This document shows, in pieces, positions 1 through 9,067 of a DNA stretch of 56,867 nucleotides. The first letter of the stretch is position 1, and each line of letters begins with the position of its first letter. The stretch comes from Flavobacteriales bacterium (lineage in GTDB: Bacteria; Bacteroidota; Bacteroidia; UBA10329): the NCBI GenBank assembly GCA_021739695.1, contig JAIPBM010000030.1, positions 1 to 56,867 on the forward strand, written 5' to 3'. The notes under the pieces were generated by a model, which searched no databases, was not told the origin of the DNA, and saw nothing but the letters and a program-made list of their open reading frames with translations. A program made the position numbers and the translations under genes.

Positions 1-2
1 AC

Positions 3-221
3 AATACCGAGAGACTCGATGATTGCAAAATTACCCGTGTGCTACACTTGCTCATTCGACCCCAACTACTGTCCAGAACTCAACCTATTCTTCAATCTAT
101 CTCAAAGAATGAATCAGTTCAACTTGCCGTCAAAAAGTATTTACGGACTACTTTTTCAAATAAATGGTGTTTGGGGTCCAGACCCAATCATGTTTCAAAA
201 CAAACTAGATTCAGCATTTGA
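3..221 (+). CDS. Possible C-terminal end of an unidentified protein (partial)
   Basis: This reading frame is open from the left edge to a TGA ending at 221. Its composition is plausible for a protein end, mixed in Leu, Arg, Lys and Gln. A second plus-strand frame is also open, from the edge to 273, and is richer in Asn, Phe and Tyr. I cannot decide between them, or exclude that neither is coding. No family is recognised. The next gene is on the opposite strand and converges on this one, ending at 298. Confidence 0.25.
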   Translation, partial: NTERLDDCKITRVLHLLIRPQLLSRTQPILQSISKNESVQLAVKKYLRTTFSNKWCLGSRPNHVSKQTRFSI

Positions 222-297
222 AAAAACACACATTGGTTCTATTACAGGACAAAAAACATATCCGAACAAATAATCATTTCCGAAAATATTATTGAAA

Positions 298-1182
298 TCA
301 TCGATAATAACAGTAATACTGTTCAAGCCCTTCTTCGAATTTCAACAATTGAGATTGCATCCTAAATTCTTCAATTCTCAGTTCTCTTTCATCCGCAATT
401 AATTCCTTTCCGAAACTGAGTACGTGATTGAGCTTCTCTTTGAAACTGTTTAACCACTCCAAATAATCTAGAAACTTTTTCTTGCGATATTTTCGAGGTA
501 GCACTTGTAAATAAATCGATATCAAAAAATTGAGAATCCTTACCACTATAACAGAATAATTATTTAGCGAAGAATGAATTTTACTAGAAGGGAAGTTCAT
601 ATTTGAAAATCCAAAGAAACGTTCTAAGTATTTCAAATACTGTTCGGGATTATCATTGAGAAATTCGAACGGCATGATGAGCACATTCTCATTACCGAAT
701 AAATTCCTGTAAATATCAATCACACAGTCATAATTGTACATTGTCAAAGTCAGGTGTTGCTCCGTTCTTACCACCTTTTTGAAAGAATCTGTTCCTCCTC
801 CGAATAAGTACTGTGAATACAATGAAGGAATAAGTGACTGATACCCCCTTACCACTATCAGAATCTTGGCATCGGGAAACAACCGTTTCAATTGGGTCGC
901 GGTTTCTATCTGCTTCGCTTTTATGTCATAGTTCATATTGTATCGAGATTGATCAAGATCTGAATCATCTCCTGGCCAAATGGAAAGTAACTCTTCACTC
1001 AAAATATCGAACAGAAACCGCTCATCACATCTGGCCAATTGATCATCAATGAGCCCCGTTTTCACGTAGTTTTTGAATCTTTCCCTATCATGATGAATTT
1101 CGGGATGCGCACTAAAATACCTTTGCAAGAAAGTAGAACCAGTTTTAGGAAAACCGATATGGATTATTCTCTTCTGAGCCAT
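298..1182 (-). CDS. PAPS-dependent sulfotransferase
   Basis: This 294-residue protein begins with the 5'-phosphosulfate-binding loop GFPKTGST at about residues 10-17. Near residues 118-130 it has a VRGYQSLIPSLYSQ segment that fits the 3'-phosphate-binding Arg/Ser motif. The family transfers sulfate from PAPS to hydroxyl groups of glycans, lipids or small molecules; the acceptor here is unknown. I chose the ATG at 1182 because the P-loop then lies close to the N-terminus, as is usual. An upstream ATG at 1227 would add 15 residues of little character. It is the last gene of the minus-strand operon that also carries two P450s and an ABC exporter, so sulfation may be a late step before or during export. 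Confidence 0.8.
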   Translation of the reverse strand: MAQKRIIHIGFPKTGSTFLQRYFSAHPEIHHDRERFKNYVKTGLIDDQLARCDERFLFDILSEELLSIWPGDDSDLDQSRYNMNYDIKAKQIETATQLKRLFPDAKILIVVRGYQSLIPSLYSQYLFGGGTDSFKKVVRTEQHLTLTMYNYDCVIDIYRNLFGNENVLIMPFEFLNDNPEQYLKYLERFFGFSNMNFPSSKIHSSLNNYSVIVVRILNFLISIYLQVLPRKYRKKKFLDYLEWLNSFKEKLNHVLSFGKELIADERELRIEEFRMQSQLLKFEEGLEQYYCYYR

Positions 1183-1308
1183 TTCAAAGCATTGACAATA
1201 GAGTGATTTTATTAACCGTTTTGACAAGCCTTCTCAATCTGACCGAAAAATTCATCCTTCCGGAGTGAATATAGACAACAAACAGGTTTTCAACTACCAT
1301 TCCATCTG

Positions 1309-2376
1309 TTATCCCATCCCAAAATAGCTTTTATAATATCGCTTTCTGTATAGGTTCAAAAACTCCAAATACAAAGAGCAAGTTATTGCAGATGACCCGT
1401 AACATGTATAATAAATATCTTCTTTAGGTCTTTCAATAGTTGGAATATGGCTTGAATAGTACGCTGAACACAACTTATAATATTCCAAGTCAATGTCACG
1501 AAAGCAAGCAGTGACCAGATCAGAATACTTTTCTAAATCAAGATCAAAAAACAGTGCACTGTTCATAACGAGCACTTTCAAAGGCGAAAGTGAAACCTCA
1601 TTACAGGATCGATAAAGTTCAAATATGAGTTGGTTGACAACATCGTAATTAACGTTGGCATCCTTATTATTCTCATACCCAAATAGCCTAGAGAAACAAT
1701 AAACTGCATGACACGAATTCATGTAATAGATAAAATCAAACGACTTGTTATTGAACTTTTCAATTAGATTTTGCCAAACACGTTTATTGGATTCCGTTTT
1801 CCCCAAGTAAAGTAAATTGACACATGTGCTGGTAAACTCGCTGTCATCTAATTGAATTTCATTCAATGAAAAATGCTGTGAGTGTTTCACCTTTCTGTTT
1901 CTCCACTTCAATTTCAAGTAAGTGAAAAATGAAATACTATCTGATTTGCTTAAAGGCCAAATGAAGAATCTATAATATTGTCTATGATCGATTTGCTCGT
2001 TTAAAAATCGGTCATTTCGTACTGCAACTCCGGACTTCGACAAAACGTAAGAACAAATTGAAGTGTCGTCAGTACAGTATGGTACAGGGTGTGGCCCAGG
2101 CCAAGTCCAAAGAAAATTGTCCAGACTGTTTTCTTTAATACAATTTACCCCTCGGTTTAAGACGGATTTGGTCTGATCTGACGACATAAATAAAAGCGGG
2201 ATCAATGGAACCGCAGTATCATAAGAAGTCGATCTCTGATGCAATTCCCATTTCTTTGGTTGGTCGGAATTAGGTTGAATACGCATTCTGTCAAAACCTC
2301 CATCTTCGTTCTGAATACTTTGTAGGTAATCTAGTAATAGCCGAATACGTTCATCTATTTGCTCCAGCTCTATCAC
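1309..2376 (-). CDS. Alpha/alpha-toroid protein resembling terpene cyclase / prenyltransferase beta domains
   Basis: This 355-residue protein has no signal peptide. The N-terminus reads LDYLQSIQNEDGGF, the QW-like repeat start seen in squalene-hopene cyclase and prenyltransferase-beta alpha/alpha barrels. A Trp-rich stretch (residues 90-92) and YCTDDTSICSY (100-110) follow. TDDT recalls the DxDDT acid motif of class II terpene cyclases but lacks the first Asp. At 355 residues it fits one barrel, not the two-barrel class II enzymes. The start is GTG at 2376, overlapping the stop of the upstream P450 in a GTGA junction, so the two are probably translationally coupled. I infer cyclase-like or polyprenyl-binding activity. 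Assignment to the fold is moderate and to any reaction is weak. Confidence 0.5.
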   Translation of the reverse strand: MIELEQIDERIRLLLDYLQSIQNEDGGFDRMRIQPNSDQPKKWELHQRSTSYDTAVPLIPLLFMSSDQTKSVLNRGVNCIKENSLDNFLWTWPGPHPVPYCTDDTSICSYVLSKSGVAVRNDRFLNEQIDHRQYYRFFIWPLSKSDSISFFTYLKLKWRNRKVKHSQHFSLNEIQLDDSEFTSTCVNLLYLGKTESNKRVWQNLIEKFNNKSFDFIYYMNSCHAVYCFSRLFGYENNKDANVNYDVVNQLIFELYRSCNEVSLSPLKVLVMNSALFFDLDLEKYSDLVTACFRDIDLEYYKLCSAYYSSHIPTIERPKEDIYYTCYGSSAITCSLYLEFLNLYRKRYYKSYFGMG

Positions 2377-3542
2377 CGCACTATTGCTTTCAGTGGTAAT
2401 TTTTGAATTGCATTATGAAAATGATGTTTGGCGTCCTTATTCAAAAATTCAATCTTATTCTTATGTGGCAAAAGATAGTCCAGCATGTTCATCGCCATCC
2501 TAAAGCCAGCAAACCTGCCAATACAAGCATAACTTCCTACTCCGAATGAAAGGTGGGTTTGCTTTCTTCCAGGCATGATGACCATCGGCTTTTCAAATGT
2601 TCCTGGATCCCTATTGGCAGCTCCAAGAAAGAGTATGACCAAAGCTCCTTTCTTCAAATTAACTCCTCGATATGACGTATCCTTCCACACGGTTCTGTAC
2701 ACAAAAGGTACAGGAGGATAAATTCGCAGCAACTCATTCGCTATACTGTACACTTCCTTTCGATATTCTCCCTGCTCAATCAAACTCGAATACTGATTAA
2801 ACAATGTATAAATAAATGTACTGACAAAACTGGTAGTTGTTTCTATTGCTACAAAAATGATTGACCTTAAGAAGTTGGGAAATTCCTCCGGTTTCAAAGG
2901 CATTCCCGGTCTCAATTCGTTGGCGAAATCTTTCATTTTCTCAGTGATTTGTCCACCATTTTCAAGGTAATTGGCAATGATAGATTCTAGAATATCCCCG
3001 TCAGTCAAAAAGCTTTGAACAATATCTATTGCATCACACGAAGTGAACGATTCACTCTCAGGATTTAAATCTGTAAAAACTGTCTCAAGCAAATCGTATT
3101 CCATCAAAACATGGATAAAAACGATAGGATTTATTAAACAGTCTGTTAAATCAACCTGTTCATTCTTCGCAACGTCCTTGTAGAAAAGATCAAACAGACC
3201 CCTCGTAAACTCATTGTCTGAATGTTGGAGTTTGGGAGTTAGAAATGTTAAATGTTCAACCGCGACTTTCTTGTTCCGCGTGTGAACCTTTTCATCTTGA
3301 GAGAAATAAATACTGTTTAAACCCAATGCTACTGAAGAAACTCCAATTGCCGGATTTCCTGATAACATAATATCTCTAACTAACGGGTACTTGAATACGC
3401 CATAGGCCTTGATTTTTCTAAAATAGACCACATCTTCTTTGTCGAGGAACTTATCAGCATCAAGATGTAATTCCATTGGATCACCGTACATTGATGTTTC
3501 GGGCAGAATGAGGCGTTTTACTTTTTCAAGAATCCTTAGCAT
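2373..3542 (-). CDS. Cytochrome P450 (first of a tandem pair)
   Basis: This 389-residue soluble bacterial-type P450 has the I-helix AIETTT with an acid-alcohol pair at residues 234-235. It also has ExxR at E270-R273 (NELLRIYPP), AANRDP in the meander region, and the heme loop FGVGSYACIG with Cys340 as axial ligand. The HTRNKK motif at 87-92 matches the C-helix heme-propionate contact. It needs ferredoxin and reductase partners, none of which lie nearby. The gene is followed without a gap by the toroid-protein gene and preceded by a second P450 gene, which suggests sequential oxidations of one substrate. Substrate unknown. Confidence 0.88.
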   Translation of the reverse strand: MLRILEKVKRLILPETSMYGDPMELHLDADKFLDKEDVVYFRKIKAYGVFKYPLVRDIMLSGNPAIGVSSVALGLNSIYFSQDEKVHTRNKKVAVEHLTFLTPKLQHSDNEFTRGLFDLFYKDVAKNEQVDLTDCLINPIVFIHVLMEYDLLETVFTDLNPESESFTSCDAIDIVQSFLTDGDILESIIANYLENGGQITEKMKDFANELRPGMPLKPEEFPNFLRSIIFVAIETTTSFVSTFIYTLFNQYSSLIEQGEYRKEVYSIANELLRIYPPVPFVYRTVWKDTSYRGVNLKKGALVILFLGAANRDPGTFEKPMVIMPGRKQTHLSFGVGSYACIGRFAGFRMAMNMLDYLLPHKNKIEFLNKDAKHHFHNAIQKLPLKAIVR

Positions 3543-3617
3543 GGTTTTTCCATTGGAGATTTAACTCAATGTAAGTGAAACAATAAAGTCAAAATTAAGA
3601 GCTAAGCGTAATGATCC

Positions 3618-4745
3618 TTATCTCTTACGCATGCCAAGCTGGTCAATTTTATAAATATGAACAGAGTTCTCATTAGTTGGGTTCTGAGTGAAACTAAACT
3701 GATTATAATATGGGTGAATGAGTTTGATAAATTTCTTAGCCCTTTCCATTGCAACCCTTTCTCCAATACACTTATGGGCTCCCAAACCGAAAGCGATGTG
3801 CTTTTCCGTTCTGTCCAGTCTGAATTCTGAGGCATTTTGAAACACCTGCTCATCGCGATTGGCAGCTCCAAAGAAAACAGCAACCATCGAACCTTCCGGA
3901 AGCATCACGTTTCCGATAATTGTATCTTTCTCAACATGTCTTAGGGTTAGTTGCGAAGGAGAGTAAATTCTCAAAACCTCATTAATAAACAGTTCCAAGT
4001 ATCCGTCATCCAAGACATTGTTTGAGTCAAGACGGTTCATAAAGTACAGGCACGAAGCAAGTAAGCTTGAGGTTGTGAACATTTCAGCCTGAGTAAATAC
4101 CTTCATAAACTTTATCAAATCGTCCTCATCTAAAGAATCGTTTTTAAGAAACTCGGAAAGAACGTTCTGCAAATCCGGTGAAATTGAACCTCCTGTAACA
4201 GAATACTTAGAAATGTCCTCAATTAGTGTCCCCTTAAATATGTTTCGGATCAGGATGATTTTACTTTCATGAGACGTTTCGTCCGAGAGAATATCAATCG
4301 AAGGGTATTGATTCAACAGACCAAATTCAGTAAGCACAACATTTGCCAAATACGGATCAACAATGTAATCAATTGCATTGACCTCCATTTTTTCGTTTGA
4401 GAGAACCTTCTCCATTAATTTACTCATCAATCTGCTGCTATCAGACAAGTAATTCTCCGCGTCATTTGCCTGCAAATAGCTAAGATTTTGAAACAGCACC
4501 TTCTTAGCCCATGTATGGGATGGCCCGTCTGCCCCTAAAAGTATTCTATCATGTTGATGATAATATTTACTCGAAAAACTATCTTTATTCTTTAAGATGT
4601 CTTTGACTATATTAAACTTGAATGCAGCATAACAATTTGATTTTTCAAAAAAAAGGATATCATCACTCTGATGAAACTTCGGGTAAAAATCAAAATAGCG
4701 CTGGTAAAAATCACTAGCGAATATATCTATGTTAGATACAATCAT
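3618..4745 (-). CDS. Cytochrome P450 (second of a tandem pair, unusual I helix)
   Basis: This 375-residue P450 carries the C-helix ADGPSHTWAKK, ExxR at E256-R259 (NEVLRIYSPS), AANRDE, and the heme loop FGLGAHKCIG with Cys326. The I-helix segment reads QAEMFTTSS at 219-227. The usual (A/G)x(D/E)T(T/S) acidic residue is replaced by Thr, so the normal proton-relay acid is absent. Some P450s that do not perform ordinary monooxygenation lack this residue. It is clearly divergent from the neighbouring P450 at 2373-3542 rather than a recent duplicate. It lies in the same operon as the toroid protein, sulfotransferase and ABC exporter. Confidence 0.85.
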   Translation of the reverse strand: MIVSNIDIFASDFYQRYFDFYPKFHQSDDILFFEKSNCYAAFKFNIVKDILKNKDSFSSKYYHQHDRILLGADGPSHTWAKKVLFQNLSYLQANDAENYLSDSSRLMSKLMEKVLSNEKMEVNAIDYIVDPYLANVVLTEFGLLNQYPSIDILSDETSHESKIILIRNIFKGTLIEDISKYSVTGGSISPDLQNVLSEFLKNDSLDEDDLIKFMKVFTQAEMFTTSSLLASCLYFMNRLDSNNVLDDGYLELFINEVLRIYSPSQLTLRHVEKDTIIGNVMLPEGSMVAVFFGAANRDEQVFQNASEFRLDRTEKHIAFGLGAHKCIGERVAMERAKKFIKLIHPYYNQFSFTQNPTNENSVHIYKIDQLGMRKR

Positions 4746-4809
4746 TTGCCGTCTTGTGAGTACACTTCAGTTAATTTTCAAAAATCGTTTACGAAAGGCC
4801 AATGTCCTT

Positions 4810-5739
4810 TTACAGGATCTGCATATTATCCGAGACTGATTTAAACACATTAGAATAAAGGTTCGGCATGTTTCTTAAACTGTCTCCTTCGTCTGTACGT
4901 TCTCTGAAATAGACAGATCGAATTGGATGGTTTTCGTAGGTGCCATAACCTATAATGGAGAGACTGTACTTATCAAACAAGTATCTCATGATTCTCCGTT
5001 CTTTACTACTGAAATTCCTATCCTTATCCCAGAAATCGGAAATAACTCCCGAATAGTTGTTCATCTTAGACAAACCGTCACCTTCTGCGTACTCGAAAAA
5101 ACTTCCAAGAAGTGGCACCCCTAATCTTTTTTCAAAATACGACTTGTCCTTATCTGTGTCGAAGTAATAGTATTTTTTAAAGATTTCTTGAACTTGATTG
5201 TATTCGAAATTAACTCCTAAACCTATACATCTGTTTCTTACGGCACTAGGTAGGTTTTTCGGGCATCCTGCCGCCAGATACGATTCCTCAGTGTTTCGAA
5301 GCATATAAAAGAATCCGAATGTAGGCTGAGCAAGTGATGGTTTGAATTTAATCTCCAATATTGTGCCCACACTACTTTTTGTGATATCAGAACTTGCATT
5401 TTTCAACTGACGAAATCGTTCGTAGTCCTTTGATGTGGGCAAAAAATGAAGGATTTCGTCTTCCGTCATTTCCTCAAGTATATGTGCGTAAAACTTAACA
5501 GAATCAACCGATTCATTCTTAAAATTTATTCCTAATGTGGTGAAATAATGATTGCTTCCTTTACTAATCCGCATCGCTTCGTATTTGCGGATAAACTCCT
5601 TGAGATGTTCATTTGCAAAGACCTTTTCAACTTCCACTATTTCAGTCATGGCGTCTTGACCCATAGCGGAATCATCCGTTTTCAGTGAACTGAAACCAAT
5701 CTTACGTAACCACTTCCTAATTTCATTTCGATTTCTCAT
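4810..5739 (-). CDS. Unknown protein; internally repetitive, possibly ABBA-prenyltransferase-like
   Basis: This 309-residue cytoplasmic protein matches no family I can name. Three segments share a pattern of Gly, strand, a polar residue, then a hydrophobic/Lys/Tyr strand. They are GINFKNESVDSVKFYAH (70-86), GLGVNFEYNQVQEIFKKY (173-190) and IIGYGTYENHPIRSVYF (262-278). Each is followed by a helical stretch. Repeated strand pairs ending in (V/I)KxY are a feature of ABBA-fold aromatic prenyltransferases (NphB, DMATS, cyanobactin PTs), and the length fits. This is inference from pattern only. It lies between the exporter genes and the P450 genes, as expected for a pathway enzyme. Confidence 0.5.
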   Translation of the reverse strand: MRNRNEIRKWLRKIGFSSLKTDDSAMGQDAMTEIVEVEKVFANEHLKEFIRKYEAMRISKGSNHYFTTLGINFKNESVDSVKFYAHILEEMTEDEILHFLPTSKDYERFRQLKNASSDITKSSVGTILEIKFKPSLAQPTFGFFYMLRNTEESYLAAGCPKNLPSAVRNRCIGLGVNFEYNQVQEIFKKYYYFDTDKDKSYFEKRLGVPLLGSFFEYAEGDGLSKMNNYSGVISDFWDKDRNFSSKERRIMRYLFDKYSLSIIGYGTYENHPIRSVYFRERTDEGDSLRNMPNLYSNVFKSVSDNMQIL

Positions 5740-5924
5740 TTTACTACCTCTATGATTTTACTCTATTGCGTGTGAAGAAGATATTAAATCTATTCGACCG
5801 AAGCGCTACTTCCAATGAATTCCCCCATTCAAAACACTCCATTGCACTTGGGCACTTTCAAATCTACTTTCCTTGAGCAGAAAACTTTCATATCCGAATG
5901 TAAAACACACTCATTGCTAGGGCA

Positions 5925-7208
5925 TTAATCGCTACTGATGCTCCATTGAAAAGAAGGTAAAAGTCCAACTTGAGTATTTAAAACAATATTCGGGTCGAAA
6001 TTTAAATTAGGTATATGAAGTGTTGGCTTAAAAGCAATGACTCTATCCATCACGTAGACAACCGAGACGTTGTCCTCATTTGTAAATGGATCAAGATCAT
6101 TCGTACTTGAAACGTGATGATCAACATTACTCCCCAAGTTCTTAAAGAAGAGAAAACTGACATGGTACACTTGCGCATTAAAGAACATAGGGGGTATAAT
6201 GCATGTGCATGTGAATTTTCCCTTGGTTTTAACTGAATCAAAGTTTCCTGAAATGAAAGGTGTAGACGTCACAATCACTTTGCCGCTTGAATCCAAAACA
6301 TTGAGAAGAACATCTATGGTGTCCTCATCATTAATTTTTAGATATTCTACATTAAAAACAAATGCTTTGTCCGTTCTAAAAACATCTCCTGTTGCTGGAT
6401 CTTGACAGCAAAGAACCTTAAGAACTTGAATATCTTTTGAATCAGGATAAGCTGAAAAGTCATTGACAACAGTCAACTGATTATTCACATTTACTCCTCC
6501 TAGGATAAGGGCACGCTCAAGGTAATCGGATAAGACACTTTTCTTTTTTGTTCGCTCCCTTATCCTCCCCTTATCCATCAAAATGTAATCGCCTTGATTC
6601 AATAACTCGTTGATATTGTGACTGACGGAAAGCATCGTTTTGCCATGGGCTGCGAATTCCTCGAATTTAGCTCCGCATTTCATGTTGAACTCAGCATCTC
6701 CAACACTGAACACTTCATCAAACAGATACACATCAAAGTCCAAATGAGCCATAATGCTAAAAGCTAGGCGAAGGAACATTCCGTTGGAGTAGTTCTTAAC
6801 AGGTTCGTCTATGAACCTTTCGATGCCACTGAAATCAACAATCTCATTGAACTTACTCCGAATCTCCTTCTTGGAAAACCCATGTAACTGACCGTTGAGA
6901 AAAACGTTTTCTCTCCCGCTCAGTTCTGGGTGGAAACCAGCCCCAATATCGAGTATGCTTCCTACTCTACCGAAAATTTCAACTTCACCACTTGTAGGTT
7001 TGGTTATGCCAGCAAGTATTTTGAGTAACGTACTTTTCCCACTTCCATTTGGCCCAATGATACCTACCCTATCGCCTCGCTTTATTTCAAAAGAAACGTC
7101 CTTCAAAGCCCAAAGGCCCGAATCATCATTTGCATTGCCACTATCTGAATGTCGAAGTGCAAACTGCTTCGAAAGCTTTTCTACTCTTATGACAACTTCT
7201 TCCTTCAT
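5925..7208 (-). CDS. ABC transporter ATPase of the polysaccharide/O-antigen type (Wzt-like)
   Basis: This 427-residue protein has Walker [10 protein letters not shown] (52-60), signature YSNGM (140-144), Walker B VYLFDE (160-165) and switch His in SVSH (197). The family normally has S-S-G-M or similar at the signature. After about residue 245 there is an extra beta-rich domain of about 180 residues, matching the carbohydrate-binding C-terminal domain of Wzt that selects the cargo glycan. It works with the permease encoded just upstream, whose TAA stop overlaps this ATG (TAATG). The C-terminal domain suggests the exported material is a glycan or glycolipid, which bears on the P450 genes in the same operon. 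Confidence 0.9.
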   Translation of the reverse strand: MKEEVVIRVEKLSKQFALRHSDSGNANDDSGLWALKDVSFEIKRGDRVGIIGPNGSGKSTLLKILAGITKPTSGEVEIFGRVGSILDIGAGFHPELSGRENVFLNGQLHGFSKKEIRSKFNEIVDFSGIERFIDEPVKNYSNGMFLRLAFSIMAHLDFDVYLFDEVFSVGDAEFNMKCGAKFEEFAAHGKTMLSVSHNINELLNQGDYILMDKGRIRERTKKKSVLSDYLERALILGGVNVNNQLTVVNDFSAYPDSKDIQVLKVLCCQDPATGDVFRTDKAFVFNVEYLKINDEDTIDVLLNVLDSSGKVIVTSTPFISGNFDSVKTKGKFTCTCIIPPMFFNAQVYHVSFLFFKNLGSNVDHHVSSTNDLDPFTNEDNVSVVYVMDRVIAFKPTLHIPNLNFDPNIVLNTQVGLLPSFQWSISSD

Positions 7209-8020
7209 TAATTGTCGCTGAAATCTCCTTCCTTCCTACTGAATGCGTACATACCTGAAGCAAATAAGCTAAGCACAATCAAAAAATTGATTAGATAAAT
7301 CAGCTTCAGTTGGCCTGTTCCAAATAAAGACCATCTCCAAAGGTCCAATACGTTGGCCATAGGATTATAGTCCAGAACAAATGATATTCTTTCGGGTATC
7401 AGATTGGCGGAGAAAAAAACAGGTGTAAGCCAAATACCGAAGTAAACCAAAAACGGCACGAGATGAAACAGATCACGTCTTTTGATTGCGAATGCACCGA
7501 GCCAGAACACCAATGCCAAACCGCAGAGAGTATTGAATAACCAGACAAAGGGCAACAAAATGACATTTACAGAAAGTGGAACACCAAAGTAGACCATAAG
7601 CGGGATAAGAATTACCGAACTGACAATCATTTCTACACCTGCCACAGCAACTTTAGAAAGGGGTAAAATCGCTTTTGGAAAATAAATTTTCCTTATCAAA
7701 CTAGAAGATTCTTGAATGCTGTGAGATCCAGCCGTAAAGACATAAGTAAAGAAGTTCCATCCAAGCAAACCACTTAACACATAAAGCGTAAACGGCAATT
7801 TACCAGAACTCATATCTAGCAGATATTCAAAAAAAAATGTGAATATCACAAGTGCTGTCAATGGCTGGATCACGCTCCAAGCAATTCCCAACGAAGTCTG
7901 GGCATACTTTACCTTCAGATCGCGGATTGCGAACACCATGATGAGCGAACGATAAGACCAAATCTTTGTTAAAAAGACTCTGAAGCTATCTGGGGATGAA
8001 GTGATTAATCTACTTTCCAA
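7208..8020 (-). CDS. ABC-2 type permease for polysaccharide/O-antigen export (Wzm-like)
   Basis: This 270-residue integral membrane protein has six hydrophobic segments. It carries the family features: an N-terminal cytoplasmic helix ending [19 protein letters not shown], and [13 protein letters not shown] before the last segments. It forms the channel moving lipid-linked glycans to the outer leaflet of the inner membrane, powered by the downstream ATPase. It is the first gene of the operon running to position 298. The 177 bp upstream, shared with the divergent gene at 8198, should hold the operon promoter; I found no convincing box there. Confidence 0.9.
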   Translation of the reverse strand: MESRLITSSPDSFRVFLTKIWSYRSLIMVFAIRDLKVKYAQTSLGIAWSVIQPLTALVIFTFFFEYLLDMSSGKLPFTLYVLSGLLGWNFFTYVFTAGSHSIQESSSLIRKIYFPKAILPLSKVAVAGVEMIVSSVILIPLMVYFGVPLSVNVILLPFVWLFNTLCGLALVFWLGAFAIKRRDLFHLVPFLVYFGIWLTPVFFSANLIPERISFVLDYNPMANVLDLWRWSLFGTGQLKLIYLINFLIVLSLFASGMYAFSRKEGDFSDN

Positions 8021-8197
8021 AATAACTCGTCAAACCAATTTCTGCACAGACAGTAGAACGCTTCCAAAAACATCTCGCATATAGACAAAGAACAGAATTC
8101 TTTTCTAAGGAACAAGCCCCATAAATCAAAGTAATTAAGCCAATATTTAATCCTTTTCAATGCATTTTTTTTGCAGGTTTAGGCACAATTACTGCCG

Positions 8198-9067
8198 ATG
8201 ATAAAAATCGCACATATCGTTAACCTTTTTCAACCATCGGAAACCTCTGACCTGAAACTGGCACAGGAAGTAACGTTAGCTTCGATGATCCGCGCTCGCA
8301 TCAACGCGAAAGAACCCGAAAAAATCGAGCTTCTATCAGCTCAAATTGAAGGAGATATTCACATGGTGCCGAAGGAATTCAAAGCCACATCGTCTTTAAC
8401 CAGAGACGTGACCAATCTGAAGTCCTTCTCCAAGAAAATGCAGCTACCGATTTTAAATGACATTCTCGATAGGCTTTATAATGAATCAGATGCGGAATAC
8501 CTCATCTTTTCAAATGTGGATATTGGCATTCAGCCCCATTTTTATGATGCGGTGAATGAAATGATTGACGCAGGTTACGATGCATTTATGATCAATCGAA
8601 GAAGAATAGAAGATAAATTCGACTCGGTAGATCAATTGGATGATATGTTGACTGAAAAAGGAAAGTCTCACCCTGGGTTCGACTGCTTTGTTTTCAAACG
8701 AGAACTGTACCCACAATTTTCTTTAGCGGAAGTTTGCATTGGAGTTCCGTTCATTGAGATCACACTTTCCCAGAATTTGTTCTGTTTCGCTGAAAACCCG
8801 AAAGTGTTCACTGATGAGTATTTGACCTTCCATATCGGAATGGAGATTTTTAAAGGTCGTGCTCCGAAAGAATATTACCTATATAATCAGGTTCAATTTT
8901 GGCAAGCCATGTCTGAAATCTGGCCAAATTTGAATACTCGTAAATGGCCTTATGGTAACTGGTGGTTTCCGTTCCGAATTATTTATTGGGGATTACACCC
9001 ATGCTTTCCGATTCGGCTAGCTCTCAAATTGGAACCTAGGCGTTGGGGAATATTAAAGAAACTTTGA
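8198..9067 (+). CDS. Glycosyltransferase-like protein (GT-A type fold likely)
   Basis: This 289-residue protein has an N-terminal strand MIKIAHIVNLF and a later IFSNVDIGI segment near residues 103-111. The position and hydrophobic context resemble the DxD-bearing edge of GT-A glycosyltransferases, but only one Asp is present. The C-terminus is rich in Trp and Pro. It resembles proteins found in Flavobacteria polysaccharide loci. No signal peptide or long membrane segment is seen. Its 3' end overlaps the convergent GNAT gene by 15 bp, so no terminator separates them. It is the only plus-strand gene in this glycan region. Donor and acceptor unknown. Confidence 0.55.
   Translation: MIKIAHIVNLFQPSETSDLKLAQEVTLASMIRARINAKEPEKIELLSAQIEGDIHMVPKEFKATSSLTRDVTNLKSFSKKMQLPILNDILDRLYNESDAEYLIFSNVDIGIQPHFYDAVNEMIDAGYDAFMINRRRIEDKFDSVDQLDDMLTEKGKSHPGFDCFVFKRELYPQFSLAEVCIGVPFIEITLSQNLFCFAENPKVFTDEYLTFHIGMEIFKGRAPKEYYLYNQVQFWQAMSEIWPNLNTRKWPYGNWWFPFRIIYWGLHPCFPIRLALKLEPRRWGILKKL

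Noticed and set aside
3602-3883. 93-residue minus-strand frame in the P450 gene
   Set aside because: It overlaps the heme-loop region of the second P450 in another frame; no start signal.
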